Shown: one piece after another, positions 1-8,821 of the stretch
Layout of the letters: every line of letters starts with the position of its first letter
How positions within the stretch are numbered: position 1 is the first letter of the stretch
Source: an uncultured Flavobacterium sp.
GTDB taxonomy: Bacteria; Bacteroidota; Bacteroidia; Flavobacteriales; Flavobacteriaceae
DNA: 64,000 nucleotides
Assembly: GCF_951805225.1 (NCBI RefSeq)
Contig: NZ_OX638201.1
Coordinates: forward strand, 2,232,001 to 2,296,000
Direction of reading: 5' to 3'
Position numbers and translations under genes: made by a program
Notes under the pieces: model-generated
Database searches by the model: none
Told to the model about the DNA's origin: nothing
Seen by the model: only the letters and a program-made list of their open reading frames with translations

Positions 1-156
1 GATGAATCCTTAAATTCCATTTATAAAAAATATCACGAAATGGCCCTAATGTTAATAAAACAAGAATTAAGCTACAAATTTATTGTGCCAGAAAAAATTA
101 TGCTTCTCTGTGGATTTTTAGTCGCGTGCGATAAATATTTTGAAAAAACGCGTTAA
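1..156 (+). CDS. C-terminal end of an unidentified protein (partial)
   Basis: Frame 1 is open from the window edge to a TAA at 154-156, giving the last 51 residues of a protein that starts outside the window. The fragment is rich in hydrophobic and lysine residues and includes the stretch KIMLLCGFLVACDKYF. I do not recognise a family. Only the uninterrupted frame from the edge and ordinary residue composition support coding. A 24-codon open stretch (186-260, starting ATG GTA ATT GAA) follows and could be a decayed remnant of a second gene. Confidence 0.45.
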   Translation, partial: DESLNSIYKKYHEMALMLIKQELSYKFIVPEKIMLLCGFLVACDKYFEKTR

Positions 157-340
157 ATCGTTTCGCGCCCTTCAATTCCTTAAAAATGGTAATTGAATCT
201 AAACCCGAAAATATCAGATTAGTTACCGAATTAAAAAACTTAGATTATCATTACGGATGATCAGAAATATTTAATGGTATTTACAATAACTTTTTTATTT
301 AAATATTTCTCTAACAACTAAAGCTTAATTTATCTATCTT

Positions 341-428
341 TACTTTAGTTTAGTCCCCTAAACAAATTTAAATTTGGAAGATTTGAATTTAAACAGAAAG
401 TCCTTTACTCTTTGTAAAGGACTTTTTT
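341..428 (+). ncRNA. Candidate small RNA, copy 1
   Basis: TACTTTAG at 341-348 is one base off the Bacteroidota -7 consensus TAnnTTTG. About 50 bp later comes a perfect 11-bp hairpin with a T-run. Between them is an AT-rich inverted repeat (TTTAAATT ... AATTTAAA). No open reading frame of note fits. A transcript of roughly 75 nt would result. Copy 2 has the perfect box TACTTTTG. Conservation of both ends in two copies favours a real transcription unit, but there is no family match I can name. Confidence 0.35.
398..428 (+). terminator. Rho-independent terminator of the small-RNA repeat
   Basis: Arm AAGTCCTTTAC (398-408), loop of 5, arm GTAAAGGACTT (414-424), then a run of T. All 11 pairs are perfect in this copy. 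Copy 2 has one substitution in the left arm. Confidence 0.75.
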
Positions 429-979
429 ATTTTTTTTGGTTATTACATTTCATAAATCAAGAAATCCTTCAACAATTTCACTTTCAACAATTTTAAACAT
501 TTCTTTAAGATTTGACAGGTTTAATTTGACAGGTAATTACCATCCATTTCGTTCAAGAAGATACTTTAATTAATCCTGCAATTGGGCATCAAAACTCGCT
601 ACCCAAAAGTGCCCTAATTATAATTTTCGGGAATAATATAACAAATTTAACAGATTAATTTTAAAAGATTACTTATCCATAAACTAATCATCTATGCAAT
701 CTATAGATAAATATAATTACTACTAAATTCATTAACTTTAAAAAACTATTTAGCTTACTACTAAACGCCTCATATAATTATTTCCTTAAATAATTGTAAA
801 TCATTCTTAACAAATTAACTTGCTTTCTTTTTAACCATTTTTGAGATTATTTATATTGCTTATTTGGTAGGATTAGGCCCTAACGTTGCACAGATTTATA
901 AACAAATAATCTCTTAAAAAAAGTTAAAAATAAACTGGTATAAATAAAGCGGGTTCATGATTCCAACATTTAAATTTTA

Positions 980-2476
980 TTATCTAATAGTAATAGTCAT
1001 ATTAGGCACAATTATAGCATCAGTTGTTCCTCCTGTATACCGCTGTGCAAAAACCTCAATATAGTCATTGCTTGCTAACTCAACAGAAGCATTTAGTGGA
1101 AGAACTAATATATCATTCACCGCCAATCCTCTACCATAAATTTTAAATTGCGTCAATGCAGTTCCATTCTTTGCAATGTATATTATATAAGTACCTAATG
1201 CGGGAACCTGAAAGGATATAGAACCTGATACCTGAAAAATTCTTTTCTTCTTTCCCGTATATCTTAGCCTATTGTTATTATTAGGTGTTGCATCTAATGC
1301 AAACCTAAATAAATTAGTAGACGCTGAGATTCCATTCACCTTTACGATATTACTAGGATTGGAAGTATTAAAAGTAGTTGAAGCACCTGACCCAACTGGA
1401 TAATCCATAGAGAAATCTCCAGCAGCATTTGAATCACCTTCGGTAGGTATTCCAGCAGCTCGAACCGTCCAACTATTATTAAAATTATAGCCTGTATAAG
1501 TACCTACAGTATATGGCTTTACATATCCAGCAGTATTACTTCCTGTAAAAACTACAGATTCCAATACAGCATCACCGGTTATTGTTAAACCTGCGGTTGA
1601 AACATCAAAACCAATAGCACTCCCGTCCACCTGACTAAAACCTCCTTGTTTTTCAATAAGTTTAAAGGTGCCAGTAAATTTTTCATAAGTACCTAAGTTG
1701 GTACCAAACCAGCCTATATTACTTAATAGTAATTGATTAATATTATTATAAGTTATGCCTGTTGTATTTCCTGTGTATTGCACGATACTGCTAAATATCA
1801 ATCCAAAACCTGAGAGCGTACCGACCGAACCTGAATTAGCAACAATACAATCTCTGAAAGTTAAGTATTTGGTTGCATCGGCGTTAATATTAAAAACACT
1901 TCCTCCTGATGCAATAAGGGTTAAATTTTTAATACTGCCGCCAGTTGCTCCTTCAAAAATATTACCTGATGTTCTAAGTACAATATCATCGTTACTATCT
2001 ACTCCTTGAAAATAAGCATTATTTAGATCAATAGGAAAATTAAATACTACTGTTCCGTTTATTTCATACAATGTATTAGAACTTAAAAGATACTTCGTTC
2101 CGCCTCCGGCTGCAAGTTCCGTGGCTAAAACAGTAGCCAAAACATCCGTAGATTTTATGCGTTTAAAATTTAATCTTCCTGACGAACTACTAAGAATTGG
2201 CAACCATGTAGAAGTTCCACTTGAATAGTAATAAAACAACTTCAAATCAGTATCGTAGACTATTAATCCATCGGTAGGAGTGATAATAGCATTTTTTTGA
2301 ACAGTTGTCATTCTAGGCGCTAATAATCCTTTTGTAGTCGAAGTAATATCCAAAATAGAACTTTCATTTGGAGTTACTGTCCCAATTCCGATTTGCGCAT
2401 TTCCCATTAAAGTCAATAAAAAGAAAAAGAAAAATAATAGTTTTTTTTGATCTTTTAGTTTGATTTTTTTGATCAT
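980..2476 (-). CDS. Exported surface protein with the flavobacterial GIGT/KGLL-PRMTT start
   Basis: The 498-aa product has a lysine-rich start, a phenylalanine/leucine-rich membrane segment and a likely signal-peptidase site after GNAQ (about residue 27). The next part is IGIGTVTPNESSILDI, followed by KGLLAPRMTT. This arrangement is common at the mature N-terminus of large exported proteins in Flavobacteriia. The middle is rich in Gly, Thr, Ser and Asn, as in beta-solenoid or adhesin-like surface proteins. The last ~110 residues alternate hydrophobic and polar residues and may form a beta-sandwich. I see no clear T9SS sorting domain. It is the last gene of a minus-strand group of three exported proteins, 57 bp after the next upstream gene. 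Export is well supported, the function is not known. Confidence 0.75.
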   Translation of the reverse strand: MIKKIKLKDQKKLLFFFFFLLTLMGNAQIGIGTVTPNESSILDITSTTKGLLAPRMTTVQKNAIITPTDGLIVYDTDLKLFYYYSSGTSTWLPILSSSSGRLNFKRIKSTDVLATVLATELAAGGGTKYLLSSNTLYEINGTVVFNFPIDLNNAYFQGVDSNDDIVLRTSGNIFEGATGGSIKNLTLIASGGSVFNINADATKYLTFRDCIVANSGSVGTLSGFGLIFSSIVQYTGNTTGITYNNINQLLLSNIGWFGTNLGTYEKFTGTFKLIEKQGGFSQVDGSAIGFDVSTAGLTITGDAVLESVVFTGSNTAGYVKPYTVGTYTGYNFNNSWTVRAAGIPTEGDSNAAGDFSMDYPVGSGASTTFNTSNPSNIVKVNGISASTNLFRFALDATPNNNNRLRYTGKKKRIFQVSGSISFQVPALGTYIIYIAKNGTALTQFKIYGRGLAVNDILVLPLNASVELASNDYIEVFAQRYTGGTTDAIIVPNMTITIR

Positions 2477-2533
2477 AATTTCTAAAATTTAGTTAAATGT
2501 ATAGATGTTTTTATTTCGATTTTTTATGAACTT

Positions 2534-4342
2534 TTATTTACCAGAATTTGAAATAATAATTTTTCCAGTCGATCTTTCATTATCGATAGTTAGCAACTCA
2601 AAAATATAAACACCATCGCTTAAACCTATGGTTGAAAAAATGAAGTTTTGATGAGTTCCTAAATCTTTTTTCGACAATACAACTTTACCCAGCATATCAT
2701 AAAATTTAAATGATTTCAATGTTAAAGTATTTGGATTTGAAACCATTACATTATTATTAACATTATCCTGATAAATAAAAAATTGCTTTGTAGCCTTTGT
2801 GTCTATTCCAAGTGAAATTTGATTTTTGAATGTAAGCATAAAGCGATCAGAATACACTCCAGGCAGAACATTCACTTCATACTGCCCATTCTTTACATCA
2901 TGATAGGATTGATCAAGCGAATCGTAGATATAAATAGGCTGTTCGCCATTAAAATTTATTACTTCAGGAACATTAAATTTAAAAGTTGTACTTGTTGTAG
3001 CCTTTAAAGCTAATGGCACTTTTTTTGTTTCATCAAAATTTATACCTTCAATCACATAATTACCATTTTCTATCCAAAAACCAACATCATTAGGCAGCGC
3101 CTGATCCATATTTAAAGCATCAATACCAAAATCTACTCCATCTGTAGCTTCTGGCACGAAAGCCAAGGCCAACTGCCTGGTAAACTGATTATTAATTATA
3201 ACATTTAATTTAAAATGTGAAACCTCCTCTAAGTCAGTTTCTTTCGAATCTTCTTTTTTTGGACCGCTCTGTTTTGGGGTGTGTTTATCAAACTTTGACA
3301 AACCGTTTCCCTCTTTATAAAAAGCCCTATGGCTGTTCTTAAAGGTTGCGGTTCCAGTAGCTGTAGCACTAATTACGAAACCTTGACCAACAGGAGAATA
3401 CTTACGCTCTATGACAAGTCCTGATGAGGCCCCTGTAGTATTTACAGAACCATCCGGGTTATAAGAATTAAAAGTTGCCGGAACATATACACCATTTGAG
3501 ACTAAGCTTACTGGTGAATAGCTTCCATATCCACCTCTATAATTTGTAAGATAATGTGAATTTACAGTTTTATCTTGTTCCCAAAAATAAGCTACTCCAC
3601 CAGTTGCTGCGTTGGAAACGTCTAAAAGAAAAGCATTTAAATGCAAGGCTGAGGGATAAGGATTCCCTGTTAGAGTTGCGTTATTAATACCTAAACTAAT
3701 AGTTATATCACCATCATTGGGTTTTCCTCTAAAATCATACCTTTGTGCTGATCCTGGATTATTGGCTATACCCGTTCCCTCGGGATCTATTGCATCAGTT
3801 CCGCTGGTACCTTTCATAGAAAAACCTTCACCTGGGACCAATGTTTTAGTGCCTCCCACATAAATCCACTGCGAATAATTATTGGCGTTAATTAACTTAT
3901 AGATCCAAGTTGAAGATATTGACAGGGGACTTGCAGTACCATTGTAATTGCTTGCTGGCAAAACAGTAATTGGAGTTGAAGCAATGGAAGTTGTAGGACG
4001 ATTTAACATCGTAATACCAAAGTTTTCATTTCCTAAAGAAGCAGAAGCATTTCCAACAGGAGAACACCAATAATTATACTCAAAGTTATCAGAAGTACCT
4101 TCCTGATAAACAGACAATAAACCTGCACCCGTATTGTCTGAAGTACCTATAGTCCCTTGGACTAGCTGCGCATTATTCCTTAAATATAAATTGGAGTTAG
4201 AAGCCAAATTTATATCTTGCTTTACATACAGTACTTCATTTTTTACATACATGTAGTCATTAGAGCTAAAATAAATTTGAGAAATGCTTTTGGTACTAAT
4301 GAGCAATGAAAAGATAAGTATTGTTTTCTTCATAACTTTCAA
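2534..4342 (-). CDS. T9SS type A sorting-domain secreted protein
   Basis: The 602-aa product has a signal peptide (MKKTILIFSLL..., cleavage near SISQ at about residue 22). The start used is the first ATG; an ATG three codons later gives a more typical signal peptide. The body is rich in Asn, Gly and Ser, with many short beta-like segments and no catalytic motif I recognise. The last ~85 residues carry hallmarks of the T9SS type A C-terminal domain: a segment around FKFYDMLGKVVLSKK, then GLSDGVYIFEL and a lysine-containing end. In this family that domain directs passage through the outer membrane and is then removed. Between body and tail is an acidic/lysine-rich linker (about residues 355-375). 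It lies in a minus-strand group with its two neighbours. Secretion route is firm, role unknown. Confidence 0.85.
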   Translation of the reverse strand: MKVMKKTILIFSLLISTKSISQIYFSSNDYMYVKNEVLYVKQDINLASNSNLYLRNNAQLVQGTIGTSDNTGAGLLSVYQEGTSDNFEYNYWCSPVGNASASLGNENFGITMLNRPTTSIASTPITVLPASNYNGTASPLSISSTWIYKLINANNYSQWIYVGGTKTLVPGEGFSMKGTSGTDAIDPEGTGIANNPGSAQRYDFRGKPNDGDITISLGINNATLTGNPYPSALHLNAFLLDVSNAATGGVAYFWEQDKTVNSHYLTNYRGGYGSYSPVSLVSNGVYVPATFNSYNPDGSVNTTGASSGLVIERKYSPVGQGFVISATATGTATFKNSHRAFYKEGNGLSKFDKHTPKQSGPKKEDSKETDLEEVSHFKLNVIINNQFTRQLALAFVPEATDGVDFGIDALNMDQALPNDVGFWIENGNYVIEGINFDETKKVPLALKATTSTTFKFNVPEVINFNGEQPIYIYDSLDQSYHDVKNGQYEVNVLPGVYSDRFMLTFKNQISLGIDTKATKQFFIYQDNVNNNVMVSNPNTLTLKSFKFYDMLGKVVLSKKDLGTHQNFIFSTIGLSDGVYIFELLTIDNERSTGKIIISNSGK

Positions 4343-4417
4343 TCTTACAATTATTAATCAACTCAAGAAAATTTGAATTTACGTAATTTTGATCACGGAA
4401 ATTTTATAAAGTATTTG

Positions 4418-4627
4418 CTATTCCTTTTGACTTATTCTTCGTGAAATAAAAAATAAACCAAGTGCTGTACCAATTAAAAATAATACAGATATATTAGAAT
4501 CTATAGGTACTTCAGCCCCAACAGGAGGTGGAATAGATGCAGGTTGAGGAGGAGGAGGATTTGCTGCATTACTTTTAAAAGCAATAAAAAGAACTAATAC
4601 TACTAAATTTAATTTTTTAACTTTCAT
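4418..4627 (-). CDS. Small proline-rich exported protein with C-terminal membrane tail
   Basis: The 69-aa product has three parts. Residues 1-21 are a signal peptide (cut near SNAA). Residues 22-41 are a proline-rich stretch (NPPPPQPASIPPPVG). The tail, from about residue 42, reads PIDSNISVLFLIGTALGLFF followed by ISRRISQKE. A short P-I-D motif, a single hydrophobic helix and a basic end resemble exosortase-type sorting tails. From memory, small flavobacterial proteins of this kind are linked to the XrtF exosortase system and called PID-CTERM proteins; I cannot check this here. It precedes the T9SS cargo gene on the same strand with a 75-bp gap. Coding is supported by its signal peptide and coherent design despite the small size. 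Confidence 0.7.
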   Translation of the reverse strand: MKVKKLNLVVLVLFIAFKSNAANPPPPQPASIPPPVGAEVPIDSNISVLFLIGTALGLFFISRRISQKE

Positions 4628-4808
4628 GTTTTCTTTATTAATAGTTCTATGTAATAAAATATTTCCACCTCATTTCTTATAAATACAAATAAATACTAAG
4701 CTTACAGTAATAATCAGATATATAAACACTTATTATTCAATCAAATATACAAAAAAAACTTACATATTACTGTTTCTTGTAAAAAAAAAACTACATTAGT
4801 ATTTCTTT

Positions 4809-4953
4809 ATTCTGTCGCATCTATTAACTTAAAAAAAATGGATATTCAAACAAAAAGAAGATTAAAAATTAGGGTAGTTTTACTTTCAGACTCCATTTTG
4901 ATGCGTCGCATCAGTCAGAATCAAATAAGAATTTTAGTAATTCAAAAGTTAGC
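4809..4953. mobile_element. Remnant ends of an IS6-type insertion sequence
   Basis: ATTCTGTCGCAT at 4809-4820 matches the terminal inverted repeat seen at the right end of the IS6-type element at 12.9 kb. From 4905, GTCGCATCAGTCAGAATC and ~30 further bases run parallel to the left end of that element (12140 onward), including the bases around its transposase stop. No transposase body is left. Both elements would lie in the same orientation, on either side of the beta-lactamase genes. Confidence 0.5.
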
Positions 4954-5510
4954 CTTCCTTCATTATGGAATCGCTTTAAATCCTCTAAAGAATGTTTTGT
5001 TATCATTATAGGAGAAATTAAGTCGCTGTAATTTGTTTGTGCTGAATTATTGATCAAAAGTAGTCCTGTACTACGCAGTGCTTGTGCTCAGTTAAAAAAT
5101 ATTCAATCGAATTAATCGAATTATACTTAAAAATGATAGTTAAATGAATAAGTCTTGTCGAAGACCGTCGTAATCAAATGTGCAATTAACGATAAATGAT
5201 GCCAATTTTAGATACTCTTCCCATTAATATTTTACTTTTGACTCAATATTGTTTTTATTCACATAATTGGAATCACATATTAGATAAAACTCAAACTCCA
5301 ACTAAAATTAAGCAGAAAAAAAATGTCTCTCGTGAAGGAGTAATTTATTGCAGCCCCTGTAATTTTATAAACAATAATTTTTAAGCAAAGATTTAACTTT
5401 CAGTATTGATAAATCAGAATACCTTATTAGTCAAATAAAGCATTTATAGCACAAGTTTTATTTGGGGCTGCCTACAATTTCGCCAAAAAGAACAAGCATT
5501 TTTTAAAGAT

Positions 5511-5818
5511 AATTAACCATCAAAATTTTGTGGTAAAATCCTAGTACAATTTATTTAGACAAAGAAAAACCTTAAAAAAATAAATATTTAAGAAGCTCAT
5601 GTTCAAATGTGTATTACATATTTGTAAGCAGATAAAATATTGAAAAAAGATATATTAAAATCTAGGTGCAGAATCGGTGCATCTATTTTGAAGAAACAAA
5701 CTATAACGCTTTTAAACAAATATTTAAAAACATAAGTTCGAATGATTACTAACATCAAAAAACTGTAATAACAATTAGCAATCAGAGATTTGTGGCAAAA
5801 TCTTGGTACAAGGTATTT
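5511..5818 (+). repeat. Pair of diverged ~45-bp direct repeats
   Basis: Bases 5511-5555 and 5774-5818 share the pattern TTTGTGGnAAAATCnTnGTACAA with scattered differences. Both sit left of the tRNA fragment. They could be arm-type or core sites of an old integrase-dependent element, or a degraded coding repeat. The sequence alone does not decide. Confidence 0.3.
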
Positions 5819-5904
5819 TTGAAAACCACAAATCCAGCAAAAACGGTGGCTAAGAAGTTTAGGTTCGAAACTATTATACGCTGTTTATTTTAGTCTTTTT
5901 TTGT

Positions 5905-5935
5905 CAACAGGTTCGAGTCACGTTCCCGCTACAAG
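5905..5935 (+). other. tRNA 3'-end fragment, possible attachment-site scar
   Basis: The bases read like a T-arm and acceptor end: GGTTCGAGTC, a degraded 3' side of the stem, then GTTCCCGCTACA. No D-arm, anticodon arm or matching 5' acceptor strand (AGCGGGAA) is present upstream, so no complete tRNA can be folded. Fragments like this are left when an integrase uses a tRNA 3' end as attachment site. A strong terminator follows, as after a genuine tRNA gene. Confidence 0.45.
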
Positions 5936-5944
5936 ATTAAGCAA

Positions 5945-5988
5945 AAGCCTTAGAAATCTAGATTTCTAAGGCTTTTTTTTGGTTCGAT
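5945..5988 (+). terminator. Strong palindromic terminator
   Basis: AAGCCTTAGAAATCT is followed directly by its perfect complement AGATTTCTAAGGCTT and eight T residues. It lies 13 bp after the tRNA fragment and reads on the plus strand. Confidence 0.8.
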
Positions 5989-6213
5989 AATTTTAAATTG
6001 ATTTCTTGAAAAAAAAATGAATCCCAGTATTTACAAGGAAAAACGGTTAGAGTCTTCTTAAGTGTAAGCATAGAAAATGCAGACAATAAAACTCAAAATC
6101 AGTAATAATTCTTAAACATAAAACTTAATGCTAGTTTTTAATAAAATAATTGTCGGATGAATTAATATTTTAAGTTAAAAACGATTTTGAACTCCTTTCT
6201 ATAATTAAATGGA

Positions 6214-6876
6214 CTATTCATAGTTCCCATTTGCCCATTTTTTAGATGGTGCAATCCATCCGTCTGAGGCTTTATATAAAAAGCCATGCTTAAGATTAGT
6301 ATATAACTCTATTTCCTTAAAATGATTTACTTTAAGTTTCGAAGTTTCCTTTCTTTTAATAGCTGAAACGCCCAATACATCAGATTTTTCATAAATAGTT
6401 AGAATATTTCCGCAAAAATTAATATCAGGCCATTCTTCAATATCGACATCCCTAAAACATCCGATAAAAACAAAATTCACCTCTGGATTAGCCAGATAAG
6501 TTGATACGTATTGTGCAATATACCCCCCTTTCGAAGTTCCTATTACGGTTATTTTACCTGGTGAAACACCTTTCTTTAGTAATCCTTTAATTTGTTTGAC
6601 TACTTTTTTTGCATATTTGTGAACATCAGTATCTTTCTTTCTAATTTCGCTAAAAACAATAAAATTATCCTTTCTATAGGAATCTAAAATTTCATAGTAT
6701 TCTGCTTTTCCATAGTCAGGATGTACTACACTAAGATCATTTTGTTCAATAAAACCATTATGAAAAAAGAAAATATAATGTTGGTTACTGGCAATTGCTT
6801 TTTCTTGGCTAAAACCAGTACAACCAAAAAACGTAATAAGTAAAAAGGAAAAGAATAACTTTGGTAATTGTTTCAT
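6214..6876 (-). CDS. Exported alpha/beta-hydrolase-fold protein
   Basis: The frame is open from 6963, but the first 29 codons encode a charged stretch. The ATG at 6876 starts a proper signal peptide (MKQLPKLFFSFLLITFFG), so a 220-aa product is chosen. A nucleophile elbow GTSKGG places the serine near residue 115. NLKHGF near residue 197 offers a candidate catalytic histidine. HNGFIE near the N-terminus may help form the oxyanion hole. The lid region is small. It is the last gene of the beta-lactamase run, 114 bp after the esterase on the same strand. Substrate unknown. A cysteine follows FFG, so it may be a lipoprotein, but the lipobox is weak. Confidence 0.65.
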   Translation of the reverse strand: MKQLPKLFFSFLLITFFGCTGFSQEKAIASNQHYIFFFHNGFIEQNDLSVVHPDYGKAEYYEILDSYRKDNFIVFSEIRKKDTDVHKYAKKVVKQIKGLLKKGVSPGKITVIGTSKGGYIAQYVSTYLANPEVNFVFIGCFRDVDIEEWPDINFCGNILTIYEKSDVLGVSAIKRKETSKLKVNHFKEIELYTNLKHGFLYKASDGWIAPSKKWANGNYE

Positions 6877-6990
6877 AGGTAAGTTTTGTTTAATTTGTTT
6901 TATAAAATCTTTTTTATTAAAATTCGTAATTACATCATATCTGTAATTTTTTGAAATTTTCATTTTGCAAAATCGATATCAGCAACAGTT

Positions 6991-7833
6991 TTATTTCTTA
7001 TGCTGTTTGAATAACCATTCCGGCAATGTTTCTCCTAAGATCGTAGTGGTAAATACATTATCGTGCGTTGTTCCCTTTAATTTCCAAAAACGGATATTAG
7101 CGCTCATTTCTTTATAAAATTGCTCATCACTGGTGATCGGATTTTCTGTGTCATCAAGACCATGAATAAGCCAAATGGGAATTGTTTTCATCTCTTCTGT
7201 TTTATCAAACTGCGGTATGCCAGAAATGCTAATTCCTGCTGCAAAAAGATCTGGTCTTGTTGCCAATGAATTGATTGCAGTTGACCCGCCCATAGAATAT
7301 CCAACTACGTAAATTCTTTTACTGTCAATATTTAAATTTGATTTTAACGAGTCTACAAGCTCCATTACTGAATTTAGGGAAGCTCTAGGCTTTGAATACA
7401 GCAGATTTATATTATTGTCGGTTTCATAGTCTGAAGACCGTTCAGAGAATTGCGGCGCCAAAACATACGATGGATATTTATTTTGAATCTCTGCACTTGC
7501 AAATAGTTTTGGCAAAACCCCTAATTGAGAACTATTATCAGTGCCAATTGGCCGTCCAGAACCATGATATACGATTACTAATGGGAATGATTTACCTTTT
7601 TTTTGCTGTCTGGGTTTATACAGACGGTACTTGAGTCCTACTTGCTCTCTACCTACAAAATTTACAGTATCAAAAGTTTCATTGTTTAAGCTCCTGATTT
7701 TAGAAAATTCCTCCGTTGATAAAGCAGTGCCGGTAGCATTTTCAACAGTACTTTCTCCGAATTGTTCTTTATTTGTCGAACAGCCTATTAATAAAATTGT
7801 AGAAATGAATAAAATAAAAAAGTTCTTTGCCAT
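6991..7833 (-). CDS. Lipoprotein esterase of the PHB-depolymerase/feruloyl-esterase type
   Basis: The 280-aa product has a lipoprotein signal (lipobox LIGC, Cys18) and an alpha/beta-hydrolase domain. VIVYHGSG (about 87-93) is the oxyanion-hole region, GYSMGG holds the nucleophile Ser180, HGLDD (about 224-228) the acid and GTTHDN (about 255-260) the histidine. This order matches extracellular carboxylesterases related to PHB depolymerases and feruloyl esterases. The lipid anchor would hold it in the periplasm or on the cell surface. It begins 37 bp after the end of the broken metallo-beta-lactamase reading frame on the same strand, which suggests co-transcription. The substrate cannot be told; release of short acyl groups from glycans is one option. 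Confidence 0.75.
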   Translation of the reverse strand: MAKNFFILFISTILLIGCSTNKEQFGESTVENATGTALSTEEFSKIRSLNNETFDTVNFVGREQVGLKYRLYKPRQQKKGKSFPLVIVYHGSGRPIGTDNSSQLGVLPKLFASAEIQNKYPSYVLAPQFSERSSDYETDNNINLLYSKPRASLNSVMELVDSLKSNLNIDSKRIYVVGYSMGGSTAINSLATRPDLFAAGISISGIPQFDKTEEMKTIPIWLIHGLDDTENPITSDEQFYKEMSANIRFWKLKGTTHDNVFTTTILGETLPEWLFKQHKK

Positions 7834-7870
7834 TGTATTTTTTTATGAGGTTGTCTTTTCGTGGAATATC

Positions 7871-8656
7871 TTAAGGTTTTTTAAATAATTCGATAGTAAA
7901 ATCTAATAATTTATGATTACCATATTGTCCATGCCCTGGAATTACGTATTTAATATTGGGATATGATTTTTTTATTTTTGCAATCGTCTTTGACCATTCA
8001 TTTTCATTTGCATCTGCAAGGTTGCCTTAGGTGGCATCAATCTCTTTTATTAAACAGCCGCCGAATAATATTTCTTCATCAGGAAAATATCCAACAGTAT
8101 TATCACGTGTATGACCTTCTCCAAAAAATTTTGCTATGACTTTCTTGTTTCCAACTTTTATTACAAGCGAATCTGCAAAACCATTTTGTGGTAAATTTTC
8201 GTTTCGTTCTTTTGCAAATTCAATGGTCTTAAAATTAGCATATGACTGTATTCCGGCTTGTTCAAATGCTTTCAACCCACCCAAATTGTCAATATGAAAA
8301 TGGGTTGGCACAACAGAGTTTATTTTGCAGTGTAATTTTTCCTTTACCCAAGTAATTAATTTCGCAGAGGAAAGACTGTCGGATGTTGTATCAAAGATAA
8401 CTGCATCACCACTGTTTCTCACTATCATTCCGTTGCAAGGTACTTTCCCGGAACTCTTTGCTTGCAGAAAAGACTTATGTTCAAATGCATTTTCAGTTAA
8501 TTGCGTTATGACAAAATCGCCTGATTTATAATTTACTTTAGGCAAGTAATTTTCATCGGATTGTTTTTCATTTTGATTTCTAACTACCAAAGTTGAATTA
8601 CAGCTTAAAAATAGAATTGATATTCCAAGAAATGGTAATCTAAAAATTTGATTCAT
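7871..8656 (-). pseudogene. Subclass B1 metallo-beta-lactamase (CcrA/BlaB-like) interrupted by a stop codon
   Basis: The frame from 8656 encodes 209 aa and stops at TAA (8027-8029), but the same frame continues for 51 more codons to 7871 with unmistakable family sequence. Zinc ligands are HFHID (His119, His121, Asp123), His182 in GEGHTRDN and Cys201 in GGCLIK. The last ligand, His242 in PGHG, lies after the stop. From memory, CcrA has ATSIGNISDAD here where this gene has AT-stop-GNLADAN, so the lesion is one codon wide with about one codon also missing. The N-terminus is a lipoprotein-like signal (LFLSC). Without the last His and final helix the product should be inactive. Stop readthrough or a sequencing error are the alternatives. 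Family assignment is firm. Confidence 0.85.
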
Positions 8657-8821
8657 ATCTGTTCTAAAATTACTTAATATAATATTGTCTAATTCTTATG
8701 GTTGTTAACGGCTAACTGATACCAACCAATATTTTATACCTGCCATGTCATTAATAGGCCATTATTAGTCGGCTATCTCAAATTCTGCAAGTGCAGGCAG
8801 ATCGCTTTGCTTGTTGACGTA

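Larger units (their letters stand above)
316..476 (+). repeat. ~160-bp dispersed repeat, copy 1
   Basis: This segment is nearly identical to 11976-12132, in the same orientation and 11.7 kb away. Similarity starts at AACTAAAGC and ends at CAACAAT. Differences are a few substitutions and a small indel near the right end. Copy 2 ends exactly where the IS6-type element begins. The repeat contains a promoter-like box, an internal inverted repeat and a terminator. Confidence 0.8.
157..979. other. Gene-free stretch with one small-RNA-like repeat
   Basis: No gene of convincing length is seen on either strand. The stretch is strongly AT-rich. Its one structured part is the repeat at 316-476, described separately. 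The rest (477-979) lies beyond the stop codon of the minus-strand gene at 980 and shows no obvious terminator hairpin for it. Confidence 0.6.
4628..6213. other. 1.6-kb gene-free left flank of the beta-lactamase island
   Basis: No convincing gene is seen. The stretch holds IS6-type end remnants (4809-4953), a pair of diverged direct repeats (5511-5555 and 5774-5818), a tRNA 3'-end fragment (5905-5935) and a strong hairpin (5945-5988). This mix is typical of a scarred integration site. A 62-codon plus-strand ORF at 5196-5384 has no recognisable features and is not called. Confidence 0.6.

Noticed and set aside
5196..5384. 62-codon plus-strand ORF in the island flank
   Set aside because: No domain, signal or promoter is seen, and the composition matches the AT-rich surroundings.
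5821..5935. Complete tRNA gene
   Set aside because: Only the T-arm/acceptor part is present, and no pairing 5' half is found upstream.
7392..8531. Plus-strand ORFs opposite the esterase and metallo-beta-lactamase
   Set aside because: Antisense to well-supported genes, with no recognisable protein features.
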